DNA of 5,595 bases, taken from contig CANJSR010000336.1 of assembly GCA_947476855.1 (NCBI GenBank), forward strand, positions 1 through 5,595. Direction: 5' to 3'. Below the pieces are notes generated by a model. The model worked only from the letters and a program-made list of their open reading frames with translations. It ran no database searches and was not told the origin of the DNA. The position numbers and the translations under genes were made by a program. Source of the stretch: Acetobacteraceae bacterium. GTDB lineage: Bacteria; Pseudomonadota; Alphaproteobacteria; Acetobacterales; Acetobacteraceae. Below are positions 5,561-5,595 of the stretch, piece by piece; the stretch's first letter is position 1; each line of letters opens with the position of its first letter.

Positions 5561-5595
5561 ATGGCCATGAACCATCCCAGCTTCGGCAAGCTGGA
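5561..5595 (+). CDS. start of a gene under leucine attenuation, truncated by the window edge
   Basis: Only the first 11 complete codons are present: MAMNHPSFGKL. An AAGGA (5545-5549) lies 11 bases before the ATG at 5561; a second in-frame ATG is at 5567. The visible residues do not identify a family. Because a leucine-specific leader and alternative hairpins lie just upstream, the most likely product is a leucine-pathway enzyme such as 2-isopropylmalate synthase. This is inferred only from context, so no symbol is given. Another branched-chain amino acid gene, or a gene merely responding to leucine, is possible. Confidence 0.55.
   Translation, partial: MAMNHPSFGKL

Overview
The window is GC-rich DNA with strong G/C bias at third codon positions. 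It looks like an alphaproteobacterial chromosome, probably of the Rhodospirillales/Acetobacteraceae type. The assignment is inferred from a full-length PleD response regulator beside a ribosomal protein L33 gene, a likely leaderless leucine leader peptide, and the kind of short interspersed repeats common in these genomes. No phage, transposase, CRISPR or defence genes are visible.

Layout, left to right. (1) 154-1527 (+): pleD, a two-receiver diguanylate cyclase whose key residues fall at the same numbers as in Caulobacter PleD. (2) 1520-1687 (-): rpmG, the 55-aa zinc-free L33 protein, convergent with pleD and overlapping its 3' end by 8 bases. (3) 1892-3912 (+): a probable three-gene operon encoding a cysteine-free carboxymuconolactone decarboxylase-family protein, a secreted DUF4412-like protein and a TauD/TfdA-type Fe(II)/2-oxoglutarate dioxygenase. 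The gaps are 17 and 21 bases and each gene has a good Shine-Dalgarno sequence. (4) 3885-4225: a repeat-rich intergenic stretch. It holds a short tandem repeat whose first copy encodes the dioxygenase C-terminus, then a pair of inverted REP-like hairpins that differ by a compensatory base-pair change. (5) 4226-5312 (+): a tightly linked pair encoding a 66-aa glycine-zipper membrane protein and, 4 bases later, an exported proline-rich protein with TPR-like helices. (6) 5333-5595 (+): a candidate promoter, a 34-aa leader ORF with six Leu codons in seven near its end, overlapping RNA hairpins typical of an attenuator, and the first 11 codons of the gene it would control, cut by the window edge.

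The pleD-rpmG pair is housekeeping and signalling DNA. The three-gene cluster suggests small-molecule catabolism or oxidation, but its substrate cannot be read from sequence. The most notable regulatory element is the leucine attenuator at the right end, which predicts that the truncated gene belongs to leucine or branched-chain amino acid synthesis. The least explained parts are the membrane/TPR gene pair and the two repeat families.
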